Shown: in pieces, positions 25,288 to 34,364 of the stretch
Position numbering within the stretch: position 1 is the stretch's first letter
Layout: every line of letters begins with the position of its first letter
Assembly (NCBI RefSeq): GCF_020037125.1
Contig: NZ_JAIQDG010000056.1
Location: 1 to 47,214 of the forward strand
DNA from: Myxococcus sp. RHSTA-1-4
GTDB taxonomy: Bacteria; Myxococcota; Myxococcia; Myxococcales; Myxococcaceae
DNA length: 47,214 bases
Reading direction: 5' to 3'
Program-made: the position numbers and the translations under genes
Notes under the pieces: model-generated
Databases searched by the model: none
The model's input: the letters and a program-made list of their open reading frames with translations, nothing else
Told to the model about the DNA's origin: nothing

Positions 25288-25989
25288 ATGTCTGATTCCC
25301 TGATTGTTGGCCCCACCGCCGACCCCCGCCGCGTGCGCACCGCGGACGGCCGCGTCCTCACCGTGCCCGAGGGCTGGGCCCTGCTTCCCCCCGGTGACGC
25401 CGGACTCACCCGCCGGGTGAAGGCCGCCGGCCCGTCCTGGACGGTGCAGGAGAAGGTGGGCCGCAAGCTCTTCTCGCGCGGAGTGTGGGCGCCCCAGGCC
25501 CACATCCTCCAGGCCCGCGCCGCCCTCGAGGCCGAGCGCGCCACCCCCGCCTACGAGAAGAAGCTGGCCGCCGGCCGCGCCCGCCGTGCCCGGGAGCAGG
25601 AGGAGTACGAGGTCGACTTCGCCAACTCCGTCCTGCGCTTCCTCGCCTTCTCCCCGGCGTGGATGCCCCACGCGAAGCGGATGGCCGTCCTCGTGGCCGC
25701 CCACGCCACCCCCGTGGGCAGCGGCACCGTGGCCCGCACCGAGCGCATCCCCATCGAGCGCCGCGCCGAGGCCGCCGTCATCGCCTGGATGCGACACCAG
25801 ACGACAAGCTACGACGACATGCGCATCGCCCGCGTGAAGGGCGCCCGGCGCGAGGTGCGCCGCGAGCTGGCCGAAATCTCCCGCGCCGTGCTGGACCTGC
25901 ACCGCCGCGACACCCCCCACGGCCCCGCCTCCTGTCCCCTGTGCAGGGCCCTCGCGGCACCCGCGAAGCCGCCTCCCACCGCTCCGTGA
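25288..25989 (+). CDS. DUF2293 family protein
   Basis: A 233-residue, largely helical and basic protein. The N-terminal half includes LPPGDAGLTRRVKAAGPSWT and KVGRKLFSRGVWAP. The second half carries the DUF2293 region: RIPIERRAEAAVIAWMRHQT, then YDDMRIARVKGARREVRREL. A C-terminal CPLCRAL may bind metal only with partners. The basic character is compatible with nucleic acid binding, but that is inference. No operon partner is visible. Confidence 0.78.
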   Translation: MSDSLIVGPTADPRRVRTADGRVLTVPEGWALLPPGDAGLTRRVKAAGPSWTVQEKVGRKLFSRGVWAPQAHILQARAALEAERATPAYEKKLAAGRARRAREQEEYEVDFANSVLRFLAFSPAWMPHAKRMAVLVAAHATPVGSGTVARTERIPIERRAEAAVIAWMRHQTTSYDDMRIARVKGARREVRRELAEISRAVLDLHRRDTPHGPASCPLCRALAAPAKPPPTAP

Positions 25990-26287
25990 GGGCCCGGCGC
26001 GGTGTCCGGGATTCGGGCGGCCCTGTCCGATATCGGGACGGCGGGGGAGCGCCGGTAAACCCTTGAGTCTCCTGGGACACCCGCAGATTTTGTAAATAAA
26101 TTTGACGATACTGGATGCCTGGCCTGCGCCGGGGTGCACCACGGACTCGGAGCGAGTCTTCTCCAACCCTTGAAAATTCCTACGTTGGCGGGGCTGGCGC
26201 GGAGCTTGCTCTGCAAGGGCGCAGCCGGGGGGAGGGATGTGCCTTCCTGCCCGGGGCTACTCCCTCGAAACTCATCAAGGAAGAACG
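25990..26287. other. Intergenic region with A/T-rich patch before the protease gene
   Basis: No gene is seen. An A/T-rich island at 26084-26114, unusual here, contains TTGTAAATAAATTTGACG. A second weaker patch at 26171-26185 contains TTGAAAATTCC. One of them is the likely promoter of the protease gene at 26288, which has an AAGGAAG ribosome site. No clean -35/-10 pair can be fixed. Confidence 0.4.
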
Positions 26288-27100
26288 ATGCTCAAGTTCC
26301 GCAACATGGCCCTGCTGGCGGGTGTGTCTCTTCTTGGTACCGCGTGTGGTGGTCCCGAGGCCGAGGCGCCGAAGGACCTCGGCGAGATGACCTTCGAGGA
26401 GTTCCGCGCGAGCACCTACGTGGAGCCGGACACCGGCATCATCATCTTCTCCGGCGACCAGGCCGTGGAGAGCGAGGCCCAGCTGCGCGAGGTCTTCGAG
26501 CAGGCGAAGTCCGGCATCGGCACCATGGAGGGCGGGCTGGCCGTCTATTACAGCGGCGGCCAGGACGTGAAGTGGACCGCCAGCCAGGCCCTGAACCTCA
26601 CCTACTGCGTGAGCAGCAAGTTCGGGAGCAACTACAGCAAGGTCGTCAGCGCGATGAACACCGCGACCAGCGCCTGGGAGGGCGCGGCGAACATCAACTT
26701 CATCCACGTCACCGCGCAGGACAGCAACTGCACCGCGCGTAACAGCAACGTCGTGTTCGACGTGAACCCGGTGAACGTGAACGGCCAGTACCTGGCGCGC
26801 GCCTTCTTCCCCAACTCCAGCCGCCGCAGCCGCAACATCCTCATCGACAACTCGTCCTTCTCCTCGGGCGCCCCGGGCCTGGACGGCATCCTCCGCCACG
26901 AGCTGGGCCACACCATCGGCTTCCGCCACGAGCACACCCGTCCCGAGGCCGGCGTCTGCTACGAGGACGCCAACTGGCGCGCGCTGACGCCGTACGACTC
27001 CAGCTCGGTCATGCACTACCCCCAGTGCAACGGCACCAACACCTGGAGCCTCAACCTGACCAACCTGGACAAGCAGGGCGCGGCCATCCTCTACCCGTAG
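26288..27100 (+). CDS. Secreted lipoprotein zinc metalloprotease (M57-like)
   Basis: The 270-residue preprotein has a signal ending in LLGTAC (C20), so it is probably lipid-anchored or secreted. Residues 25-80 look like a propeptide (TFEEFRASTYVEPDTGII). The catalytic domain carries H204-E-L-G-H208 with a third ligand H214 (HELGHTIGFRHEH) and a Met-turn SVMHYP (M242), which defines a metzincin-like protease. Four cysteines (YCVSS, DSNCTA, VCYED, PQCNG) can form disulphides. Myxobacteria use such enzymes in predation or matrix turnover; the role here is inference. Confidence 0.9.
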   Translation: MLKFRNMALLAGVSLLGTACGGPEAEAPKDLGEMTFEEFRASTYVEPDTGIIIFSGDQAVESEAQLREVFEQAKSGIGTMEGGLAVYYSGGQDVKWTASQALNLTYCVSSKFGSNYSKVVSAMNTATSAWEGAANINFIHVTAQDSNCTARNSNVVFDVNPVNVNGQYLARAFFPNSSRRSRNILIDNSSFSSGAPGLDGILRHELGHTIGFRHEHTRPEAGVCYEDANWRALTPYDSSSVMHYPQCNGTNTWSLNLTNLDKQGAAILYP

Positions 27101-27150
27101 TCCCCACGGCCCTTCGCGCCGCGCCCCCGGGGCCGGCGTGAGTGGCAGGG

Positions 27151-27193
27151 ACGGGCGGCCTTCCGCATCCGCGGGGCCGCCCGTTTCCTTTTT
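27151..27193 (+). terminator. Rho-independent terminator of the protease gene
   Basis: A perfect 10-bp stem, ACGGGCGGCC (27151-27160) with GGCCGCCCGT (27175-27184), is followed at once by TTTCCTTTTT. It lies 50 bp after the protease stop. This is the clearest plus-strand intrinsic terminator in the window. Confidence 0.85.
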
Positions 27194-27275
27194 CACGGGG
27201 TGGGGGCCGGCCTACACGCCCCGGAGTCCGGGGCCCGCGACTCCGGCTTCACCCGCCGATAAGCCGCCCCGTGAG

Positions 27276-27332
27276 GTTTCTGACCCGCCGTTCAGTCACA
27301 TTTGCGTTGTTTCTGACCGGCGGGTTAGTAAC
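27276..27332. promoter_or_regulatory. Two tandem 24-bp dyads, probable TetR operators
   Basis: Copy A (27276-27299) reads GTTTCTGACC-N4-GTTCAGTCAC, and copy B (27309-27332) reads GTTTCTGACC-N4-GGTTAGTAAC. The left arms are identical and the two copies are 33 bp apart, about three helical turns. Copy B is dyad-symmetric at 8 of 10 positions and ends 9 bp before the tetR ATG. Their place directly in front of the regulator gene suggests autorepression. Confidence 0.65.
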
Positions 27333-27341
27333 CGCCCCGTC

Positions 27342-28127
27342 ATGGCACGCCCCGCTGACCCTCATGCCCGTGATGCCCTGGTGAGCGCCGCCCGGGCGGA
27401 GTTCGCCCGCAAGGGGCTGCGGGGCGCGCGCATCGAGGACATCACCGCCGCGTGTGGGTTGTCGAAGGGCGCCTTCTATCTGCACTTCCCGTCGAAGGAG
27501 GCCCTCTTCGGGGAGGTGGTGGGCGCGTTCCAGGCGGAGATGGACTCGCTGAACGTGCGGCGCATGGACGCCGTGGAGCGCTTCCTCGAGGAGCGCGGCA
27601 TCCCCGGCCCCGGCGACAGGCTGGAGCGCAGCGGGCGCTACCAGCAGCTCATCGAGCTGGAGGTTGCGTACGACCTGGAGGCGCTGGAGCTGGTGTGGGC
27701 CTACCGGGACGTCTGCCGGGTGCTCGTCTCCGGCAGCCAGGGCACCGCCTTCGAGTCCCTGCTGTGGCGGGTGACGAACGCGCAGGTGGAGCGTGTCGCC
27801 CGGAACTTCCGGCGCCTGCAGGAGGCGGGCGCGGTGGACCGGGAGATGGACCCGGAGCTGTTCGGCTCCGTCATCGTCGGCGCCTTCCTGCTGCTCTCCC
27901 AGCAGCTCGCATATCTGGAGAAGAAGCCGGACCTCTCCGCCTGGGCCCGCACGCTCCAGCGGCTGTGTCAGGAGGGCACCGTGCCCCGGCAGGACGTGCT
28001 CCGGTCCGTGCCCGCCGCCGTGCCCGTGCCCGCGGCCACCAGCCGCGTCCCTCGTCCCGCCACTCCTTCCACGCGCCGGCCCCTCGCCCGCGCGAAGACC
28101 CGCCGCACCCCGAGGAACCGCCCGTGA
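27342..28127 (+). CDS. TetR/AcrR-family regulator of the efflux operon
   Basis: The 261-residue repressor has an N-terminal HTH: LVSAARAEFARKGLRGARIE, then ITAACGLSKGAFYLHFPSKE. A helical ligand-binding domain follows, and a basic Pro/Arg tail of about 45 residues (ending in RRTPRNRP) is longer than usual. It starts at the ATG after two tandem dyads. Its stop overlaps the GTG of the membrane-fusion gene (GTGA), so it is the first gene of a tetR-MFP-RND operon. It probably represses this operon and is released by a pump substrate. Confidence 0.9.
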   Translation: MARPADPHARDALVSAARAEFARKGLRGARIEDITAACGLSKGAFYLHFPSKEALFGEVVGAFQAEMDSLNVRRMDAVERFLEERGIPGPGDRLERSGRYQQLIELEVAYDLEALELVWAYRDVCRVLVSGSQGTAFESLLWRVTNAQVERVARNFRRLQEAGAVDREMDPELFGSVIVGAFLLLSQQLAYLEKKPDLSAWARTLQRLCQEGTVPRQDVLRSVPAAVPVPAATSRVPRPATPSTRRPLARAKTRRTPRNRP

Positions 28128-29230
28128 AACCCACCAGGAAGCCGTCCGCCGCCCGCGCGCTCGCCGCCATGGGCGTGGCCACCGCCGCGCTGTCGCTGTC
28201 CGCCTGCCAGAAGGCGGACGCCTCCTCGTCCCCGGCCGCCACCGCTTCCGCCGAGCCCGCCACGCCCACCGTGAAGGTCGTCGCCGCGCGCACCGTCCAG
28301 GCCGCGCCGAGCGAGCAGGTGACGGGCACGCTCTTCCCCGCCCAGGGCCTGCAGGTGGGCTTCGAGGTGGGCGGCCGGCTCGCGGCCGTCAAGGTGACGA
28401 AGGGCCAGGGGGTGAAGAAGGGCGACGTCCTCGCGCAGCTCGACCCGGAAATCTCCGACGCGCAGGTGGCCCAGGCCGAGGCCGCGGTGGCCGCCGCCGA
28501 GGCCGCCGCCGCCATCGCCGCCGACGTGGCCGCGCGCAACGCGAAGCTCCAGCAGGAGGGTGGGGTGAGTGACTTGCAGAACCGCTCCTCCACCGCGCAG
28601 GCCGAGCAGGCGAAGGCGCAGGTGCTGGCCGCGAAGGCGCAGCTCGCCCAGGCCCGCGCCGCGCGGCGCCGGCACGACCTCAAGGCGCCCTTCGCGGGCA
28701 CCATCGTCGACGCGCCGGAGCAGACGGGCGCCACGGTGGCGCCGGGCACGCCGCTGTTCACCCTGGAGCGCCTGGACACGCTGCTCCTGAAGACGACGGT
28801 GGCCGAGTCCATGCGCTCGCGGCTGAAGCCCGGCGTGAAGGTGCGCGTGGAGTCCATCGGCGCGCGCGCCTCCACGGAGGAGGCGGTGGTGCGCACCATC
28901 CTCCCGTCCGCGGACCCCGCCACCCGCCGCGTGCCGGTGGAGCTGAGCGTGCCCAACGCGGACGGCCAGTTCGTGGCCCACACCCTGGCGCGCGCGGTGC
29001 TGCCCATGGGCGAGGCGCAGGCCGCCCAGGTGGTGCCGGGCACCGCGCTGTCCTCCAACAACGGCGACCACGTCTGGGTGGTGACGGCCGGTGAGGTCCG
29101 CCGCGTGGACGTGCAGGTGCTGGAGCGCCGCGAGCGCGAGGTGGTGGTGCTGGCGCCCACGCCGCTGGAGTCCGTCATCGACTACCCGACGCCGGGCCTC
29201 GCCCAGGGCACCCGCGTCTCCGTGAAGTAG
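28124..29230 (+). CDS. RND efflux periplasmic adaptor (membrane-fusion) lipoprotein
   Basis: The 368-residue adaptor starts at a GTG overlapping the tetR stop. The signal ends in LSLSAC (C28), giving a lipid anchor. The lipoyl half-motif FEVGGRLAAVKVTKGQGVKK precedes an alpha-hairpin rich in Ala and Gln (about 105-175). The second lipoyl half APFAGTIVDAPEQTGATVAP and beta-barrel segments follow. It links the inner-membrane pump encoded downstream to an outer-membrane channel, which is not encoded nearby. Confidence 0.92.
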   Translation: MKPTRKPSAARALAAMGVATAALSLSACQKADASSSPAATASAEPATPTVKVVAARTVQAAPSEQVTGTLFPAQGLQVGFEVGGRLAAVKVTKGQGVKKGDVLAQLDPEISDAQVAQAEAAVAAAEAAAAIAADVAARNAKLQQEGGVSDLQNRSSTAQAEQAKAQVLAAKAQLAQARAARRRHDLKAPFAGTIVDAPEQTGATVAPGTPLFTLERLDTLLLKTTVAESMRSRLKPGVKVRVESIGARASTEEAVVRTILPSADPATRRVPVELSVPNADGQFVAHTLARAVLPMGEAQAAQVVPGTALSSNNGDHVWVVTAGEVRRVDVQVLERREREVVVLAPTPLESVIDYPTPGLAQGTRVSVK

Positions 29231-29267
29231 CCGGCCGTCTCCTTCAAGGCCCACCTGGAGCCTCCTC

Positions 29268-32200
29268 ATGCTTCTCAGCGACGTCTCCATCCGCCGGCCC
29301 GTCTTCACGGCCATGCTGTCGCTCTGCCTCGTCGTCCTGGGCCTCATGGGCCTGGGGCGCCTGGGCACGGACCTCTACCCGGACGTGTCCTTCCCGGTGG
29401 TGGTCATCAACACCGTCTACAAGGGCGCGGGCCCGGGCGAAATCGAGACGCAGGTCGTCAAGCCCCTGGAAGACGCGGTCGCCGGCATCAGCGGCGTGGA
29501 CAAGATTCACTCCTTCAGCCGGGAGAACCTGGCCATCGTGGTGGTGCAGTTCAAGCTGTCCACCAACCTGGACCGCGCGGTGCAGGACGTGCGCGACAAG
29601 GTGGCGGGCGTGGCCAACCTGCTCCCACAGGACGCGGACGCGCCCGTCGTCGGCCGTGTGGACCTGTCCGCCACCCCCATCCTCACCTACGCGGTGTCCG
29701 CGAAGCTGCCGTCGCAGGAGCTGCGCCGGCTCATCGACGACCGCATCAAGCCCGCGCTCGCGCAGCTGGAGGGCGCCGCGGAGGTGCGTGTCACCGGCGG
29801 CGACACGCGTGAGATTCAAATCGACATCGACCTGGACAAGGCGCGCGCGGCGGGTGTGTCGCCGCTGGACATCGCCCAGCGCGTGGGCGCGGAGAACCTG
29901 GACCTGCCGGCGGGGCGGCTGCGGCTCGGGCCGAGCGAGCTGACGGTGCGCTCGCTGGGGCAGTTCCGCGACGTGGACGAGATTCGCGCGCTGCCGGTGG
30001 CGAAGAGCCGCACCGGTGCGCAGGTGCGCCTGGACGAAATCGCCACGGTGAAGGACGGCGTGGCGGAGCGGCGCACCCTGGCGCGGCTCAACGGCAAGGA
30101 CGCCGTCATCCTCGAAATCGTGAAGCAGCCGGGCTCCAACACCCTGGCGGTGAGCGACGCGGTGAAGAAGACGATGGCGAAGATGGAGCCCGCGCTGGGC
30201 AACGGCTTCGAGGCCACGCTGCTCATCGACCAGTCGGTCCTCATCCAGGAGAACGCGCACGAGGTGTGGATTGCGCTCGTCTTCGGCGGCGCCATGGCGG
30301 TGCTCATCATCCTGATGTTCCTGCTGGACGCGCGCGGCACCTTCATCTCCTCGCTGGCGCTGCCCACCTCCGTCATCGGCACGTTCTTCGTGATGTACGT
30401 GCTGGACTACTCGCTCAACCAGATGACGCTGCTGGCCCTGTCGCTGGCCATCGGCCTGCTCATCGACGACGCGGTGGTGGTGCGCGAGGCGATTACGCAC
30501 CGGCTGGAGAAGGGCGAGGACCCGGTGAGCGCCGCGTCCAACGGCACGAAGGACGTGGGCCTGGCGGTGCTGGCGACGACCATGTCGCTGGTGGCGGTGT
30601 TCGTGCCGGTGGCCTTCATGCCCGGCATCGTGGGCCAGTTCTTCAAGCAGTTCGGCATCACCATCTGCGTGGCGGTGCTCGTCTCGCTGTTCATCTCCTT
30701 CACGCTGGACCCGATGCTGTCGTCGCGCCTGGCGAAGACGCGCAAGCCGGGCGAGGTGCACCGGGACAACGCGGTGGCGGCCGTGCTGCGCCGCTTCCTG
30801 GACGGCACCGAGCGCTTCTACGAGGGCATCCTCCGCTGGGTGCTGGCGCACAAGTGGGCCACGGCGGGAATCACGGTGCTGGTGCTGGTGCTGTCCTTCG
30901 GGGCGGCCAGCCGGCTGGGCGCGGAGTTCATGTCACCGGAGGACCGCTCGCAGTTCCTGGTGGACCTGACGCTGCCGGACTCGGTGAACCTGTCGGAGAC
31001 GGAGTCCCGCGCCGCCGAGGCGGAGGCGCTGCTGAAGAAGCTGCCGGAAGTCACGGACATCTACACCATCGTCGGCACCAACGGCGACGTGAACAAGGCG
31101 CGCCTGCGGGTGCTGACGGTGGGGAAGAACGCGCGCGCGAAGGGCATCGCCACGCTGAAGGAGGAGGCCCGCGCGCTGCTCACCCCGGCACTGGTGGCCA
31201 CCCGGGTCAACCTGATGGACCCGCCGATGCTGGAGGGCCTGGGGGACTACTACCCCATCATGGTGCGCATCACCGGCCCGGACCTGGCGCGCGTCAACCA
31301 GGAGGCCGAGCGCGTGGCGGGAATCCTCCGCGGCCTGCCCGGCACGGCGGACGTGCGGGTGGAGTCCAACCCGCCCAAGCCGGAGATGCAGGTGCGCATC
31401 GACCGCGCGCGGGCGACGGACGCGGGGCTGAACGCGTCCGCGCTGGCCCTGCAGCTTCGGCTGGCCATCAGCGGCGACGTGGTGGCGAAGCTGCGCGAGG
31501 GAATCACCGAGACGGACATCCGCGTGCGGCTGTCGGAGAAGGACCGCGCCACGCCCGAGCGCGTGCGGGAGCTGGAGGTGTACACGCCGCGGGGGCTGTT
31601 GCCGGTGTCGGACCTGGCGTCGGTGGAGCTGCGGGACGGGCCGAGCGTCATCGAGCACGAGAACCGGGAGCGGCAGATTGCCGTCTACTCGCAGCTCGCG
31701 AAGGGCGCGGCGCTGGGTGACATCGCCACGGCGCTGAAGGCGAAGGTGGCGGCCGAGCCGCTGCCCGTGGGGTATGCGATTACGTATGACGGGCAGATGA
31801 AGAGCCTGGACGAGCAGAACGACGCGTTCGGCACGGCGTTCCTGCTGGCGTTCGTCTTCATCTACATGGTGCTGGCGAGCCAGTTCGAGTCCTTCAAGCA
31901 CCCGTTCACCATCATGGTGTCGCTGCCGCTGGCGCTGGTGGGCGCGCTGCTGAGCCTGGTGGTGACGGGCTACCACCTGTCGATGGGCGCGATGATTGGC
32001 GTCATCCTGCTGATGGGCCTGGTGACGAAGAACGCCATCCTCCTCATCGACGGTGCGCTGCAGCACCTGCGCGAGGGGGACACGGTGGACCAGGCGCTGA
32101 TGAAGGCGGGGCCGCGCCGGCTCCGGCCGATTCTGATGACGAGCGCGGCGATGGCCATCGGCATGGTGCCCACGGCGGTGGGCACGGGCACGGGCTCCGA

Positions 32201-32390
32201 GTTCCGCGCGCCCATGGCGATTACGGTGATTGGTGGTGTCATCACCTCCACCTTCCTCACGCTGCTGGTGGTGCCGGTGGTGTTCGCCGGCATGGAGCGG
32301 CTGGGCTTCTTCCGCCGCCGCGCGGCGGGCACGGCGCCCGCCGCCGGAGCGCCGCCGGAGGTGAAGCAGGAGCCCGGCCGCGCGGCGTGA
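29268..32390 (+). CDS. RND-family efflux transporter permease
   Basis: A 1040-residue inner-membrane pump with the RND layout: TM1 (RRPVFTAMLSLCLVVLGLMG), two large periplasmic loops and twelve helices. The proton-relay pair D400-D401 lies in GLLIDDAVVVREAI. Typical repeats are SLALPTSVIGTFFVMYVLDY in the first half and GVILLMGLVTKNAILLIDGA in the second. Length and motifs fit the HAE1 (drug efflux) group rather than heavy-metal pumps; the substrate is unknown. It follows the adaptor gene by 37 bp and ends in a basic tail. Confidence 0.93.
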   Translation: MLLSDVSIRRPVFTAMLSLCLVVLGLMGLGRLGTDLYPDVSFPVVVINTVYKGAGPGEIETQVVKPLEDAVAGISGVDKIHSFSRENLAIVVVQFKLSTNLDRAVQDVRDKVAGVANLLPQDADAPVVGRVDLSATPILTYAVSAKLPSQELRRLIDDRIKPALAQLEGAAEVRVTGGDTREIQIDIDLDKARAAGVSPLDIAQRVGAENLDLPAGRLRLGPSELTVRSLGQFRDVDEIRALPVAKSRTGAQVRLDEIATVKDGVAERRTLARLNGKDAVILEIVKQPGSNTLAVSDAVKKTMAKMEPALGNGFEATLLIDQSVLIQENAHEVWIALVFGGAMAVLIILMFLLDARGTFISSLALPTSVIGTFFVMYVLDYSLNQMTLLALSLAIGLLIDDAVVVREAITHRLEKGEDPVSAASNGTKDVGLAVLATTMSLVAVFVPVAFMPGIVGQFFKQFGITICVAVLVSLFISFTLDPMLSSRLAKTRKPGEVHRDNAVAAVLRRFLDGTERFYEGILRWVLAHKWATAGITVLVLVLSFGAASRLGAEFMSPEDRSQFLVDLTLPDSVNLSETESRAAEAEALLKKLPEVTDIYTIVGTNGDVNKARLRVLTVGKNARAKGIATLKEEARALLTPALVATRVNLMDPPMLEGLGDYYPIMVRITGPDLARVNQEAERVAGILRGLPGTADVRVESNPPKPEMQVRIDRARATDAGLNASALALQLRLAISGDVVAKLREGITETDIRVRLSEKDRATPERVRELEVYTPRGLLPVSDLASVELRDGPSVIEHENRERQIAVYSQLAKGAALGDIATALKAKVAAEPLPVGYAITYDGQMKSLDEQNDAFGTAFLLAFVFIYMVLASQFESFKHPFTIMVSLPLALVGALLSLVVTGYHLSMGAMIGVILLMGLVTKNAILLIDGALQHLREGDTVDQALMKAGPRRLRPILMTSAAMAIGMVPTAVGTGTGSEFRAPMAITVIGGVITSTFLTLLVVPVVFAGMERLGFFRRRAAGTAPAAGAPPEVKQEPGRAA

Positions 32391-32406
32391 CGGGGATTGG
32401 GGCCTC

Positions 32407-32431
32407 GGGCCCGCGGTGACGCCGCGGGCTC
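32407..32431. terminator. Hairpin between convergent genes
   Basis: GCCCGCGG (32409-32416) and CCGCGGGC (32422-32429) form a perfect 8-bp stem with a 5-base loop, extendable by a G-U pair. It lies between the RND stop and the stop of the convergent hypothetical gene. Confidence 0.6.
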
Positions 32432-32457
32432 TCAGTCGGTGTGCGGTAGCGGCCGTC

Positions 32458-33210
32458 TCACCGCCCCGCATACACCGGCGTCATCGCGTCCAGGATGGCG
32501 CGCATCAGCCCCTGGCCCGCGGCCGTGTCCGGGCACAGGCCGCCCCAGACGAGCGTGAGGCGCTCGGCCACGGGGCGCCAGTACATGCGCCCGCGCATGG
32601 GCACCGGCTCGTAGCTCTCCCGCCCGCCGGCGAGGTAGTCCTCCTCGGGCACGCCGAACACCGCGTAGTAGGTGAGGTCCGGCGCCTGCGCGTCCTCCAC
32701 CCGGTGCAGCCCGCTGGGGATGACACAGGCCACGTCCGCGAAGTGCCACGCGCCCTCGCGGCCCTGCGTCACCTCCTTCACCTCGAAGCACATCCTCGAG
32801 GCGGGGCACCCCAGCTCTCCGGCCGTGAGGAAGTTGTAGTCGAGCCGCGGCACCTCCAGCATCTCGTCCACGTCCGGCCGGCCGTCGCTCTTGAAGCCCC
32901 ACGGGCTCCCGTCGCGCTTGTACGAGCGCACGCCGTACGCGCCGTAGAACACGTTGTACCAGGGGCTGCGCGGGTTGAAGTAATCCGAGCACCCCGCGCC
33001 ACTCGGGAAGTCGCCGATGGTGAAGGCCACCAGCAGGTCGAACATCCGCTTCGTGTTGAACGCCAGGAACGGCTCGTGCGCCACCGCCCCAATCGAGCCC
33101 GGCACCGGCGGCACCGGTGTGGCGATACCCAGCTCTTCCAGGAAATTCGTCTTGCCCGGCAGGGGCGTCGCGTTCATCGCCAGCAGGGCCAGTTGTCGTT
33201 GCAGTCCCAT
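32458..33210 (-). CDS. Hypothetical protein
   Basis: The 250-residue protein has no signal peptide or membrane helix. It is a mixed alpha/beta protein with many aromatic residues (FNPRSPWYNVFYGAYGVRSY, then LDYNFLTAGELGCP, then MRGRMYWRPVAERLTLVWGG). I do not recognise a family. The ATG at 33210 is preceded by AAGGAATCCC. The gene is divergent from the DUF2378 gene with 53 bp between the starts. Confidence 0.7.
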   Translation of the reverse strand: MGLQRQLALLAMNATPLPGKTNFLEELGIATPVPPVPGSIGAVAHEPFLAFNTKRMFDLLVAFTIGDFPSGAGCSDYFNPRSPWYNVFYGAYGVRSYKRDGSPWGFKSDGRPDVDEMLEVPRLDYNFLTAGELGCPASRMCFEVKEVTQGREGAWHFADVACVIPSGLHRVEDAQAPDLTYYAVFGVPEEDYLAGGRESYEPVPMRGRMYWRPVAERLTLVWGGLCPDTAAGQGLMRAILDAMTPVYAGR

Positions 33211-33263
33211 GGGATTCCTTCTCCCTCTCCGCAACTCCCGGCGGACCGGGGTAGACTTGGAGC

Positions 33264-33821
33264 ATGCCCGAGAAGCTCGTCTTCGAGCACACCCTGGAGG
33301 GCCTCTTCGTGCGGGGCCTCGTGGGGCGGATGACGCCCGTGCTCCGGGAGCGCTTGAAGAACGTGGGCGTGGACCTGGACAGGAAGCTCCAGCCCGCCTA
33401 CGGCTTCGACATCTGGTGCAGGGCGGTGCAGGTGGCCGCGCGCGAGCTGCACCCGGACGTGCCGGACGAGGTCGGCTACGGGCTGCTCGGCGAGCGCATG
33501 GTGGACGGCTACCGCGAGACGGTGCTGGGGCGCGCGGCCTTCGGGGTGATTCAGCTGCTGGGCCCCCGGCGCGGGGTGAGCCGGGCACGGCAGATGTTCC
33601 GCTCGGGCAACAACTACACCGAGACGCGCCTGGAGGACGTGTCCCCCACGGCGGTGGACCTGTGGATGAACGAGGCGGGGCCCATCCGCTACTTCACCCG
33701 GGGCGCGCTCCTGGCCGGCCTGCGTGCCATGGGAGCGCGGCAGCCCGTGGTGGAGGTGCGGGAGTTCACCGACGACCACGTCACCTACCGGCTCGCCTGG
33801 GATGACAGGCGTGGGGCCTGA
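33264..33821 (+). CDS. DUF2378 (TIGR02265) family protein
   Basis: The 185-residue protein matches the myxobacterial paralogous family: LVFEHTLEGLFVRGLVGRMT, LKNVGVDLDRKLQPAYGFDI, the core GYRETVLGRAAFGVIQLLGP, then MFRSGNNYTETRLED and a final strand VVEVREFTDDHVTYRLAW. The function is unknown. Its 3' end overlaps the start of the RuvC-fold-like gene by 20 bp, and a Nudix gene follows, so a three-gene unit is likely. GGAG precedes the ATG. Confidence 0.85.
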   Translation: MPEKLVFEHTLEGLFVRGLVGRMTPVLRERLKNVGVDLDRKLQPAYGFDIWCRAVQVAARELHPDVPDEVGYGLLGERMVDGYRETVLGRAAFGVIQLLGPRRGVSRARQMFRSGNNYTETRLEDVSPTAVDLWMNEAGPIRYFTRGALLAGLRAMGARQPVVEVREFTDDHVTYRLAWDDRRGA

Positions 33822-34308
33822 GGCTCGCGACTCCGGCGCCGGGCCGGGGCTGCTCGCGGTGGACCTGGGGCTGCGCTCCGGGCTGGCGCTGTACGGGCGG
33901 GACGGCCGGCTGCGCGAGTACCGCTCGCAGAACTTCGGCACCCAGGCGCGGCTGAAGCGGGCGGTGCCGGCGGTGCTGCATGGGGTGGGGCCGCTGGCGT
34001 GGCTGGTGCTGGAGGGCGGCGGGCCGGTGGCGGACGTGTGGGAGCGCGAGGCGTCGCGGCGCGCGCTGCCCGTGCTGCGGGTGGCGGCGGAGGACTGGCG
34101 GGAGAAGCTGCTGTACGCGCGGGAGCAGCGCAGCGGCGCCCTGGCCAAGGACGCGGCGGACGTGCTGGCCCGGCGAATCATCGGCTGGTCCGGCGCGGCG
34201 AAGCCCACGTCGCTGCGGCACGACGCGGCGGAGGCCATCCTGCTGGGCCTGTGGGCCGTGCTGGAGGTGGGCTGGCTGGACAGGGTGCCGGCGGAGCTGC
34301 GGCGCTGA
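33802..34308 (+). CDS. RuvC/RNase H-fold-like protein
   Basis: The 168-residue protein has the strand-helix pattern and acidic residues of the RuvC-type RNase H fold. GLLAVDLGLRSGLALYGRDG carries the first Asp. WLVLEGGGPVADVW carries a Glu after a strand. SLRHDAAEAILLGLWAVLEV carries a final His-Asp pair typical of RuvC-like nucleases. I infer a possible structure-specific nuclease; activity is not proven. The ATG at 33802 lies inside the DUF2378 gene (20-bp overlap). Confidence 0.65.
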   Translation: MTGVGPEARDSGAGPGLLAVDLGLRSGLALYGRDGRLREYRSQNFGTQARLKRAVPAVLHGVGPLAWLVLEGGGPVADVWEREASRRALPVLRVAAEDWREKLLYAREQRSGALAKDAADVLARRIIGWSGAAKPTSLRHDAAEAILLGLWAVLEVGWLDRVPAELRR

Positions 34309-34364
34309 AGGTACCCGCGCGGGCCCGGCGGGACACCGGCCCGCGCGTCCTTCATGATGCGGCC

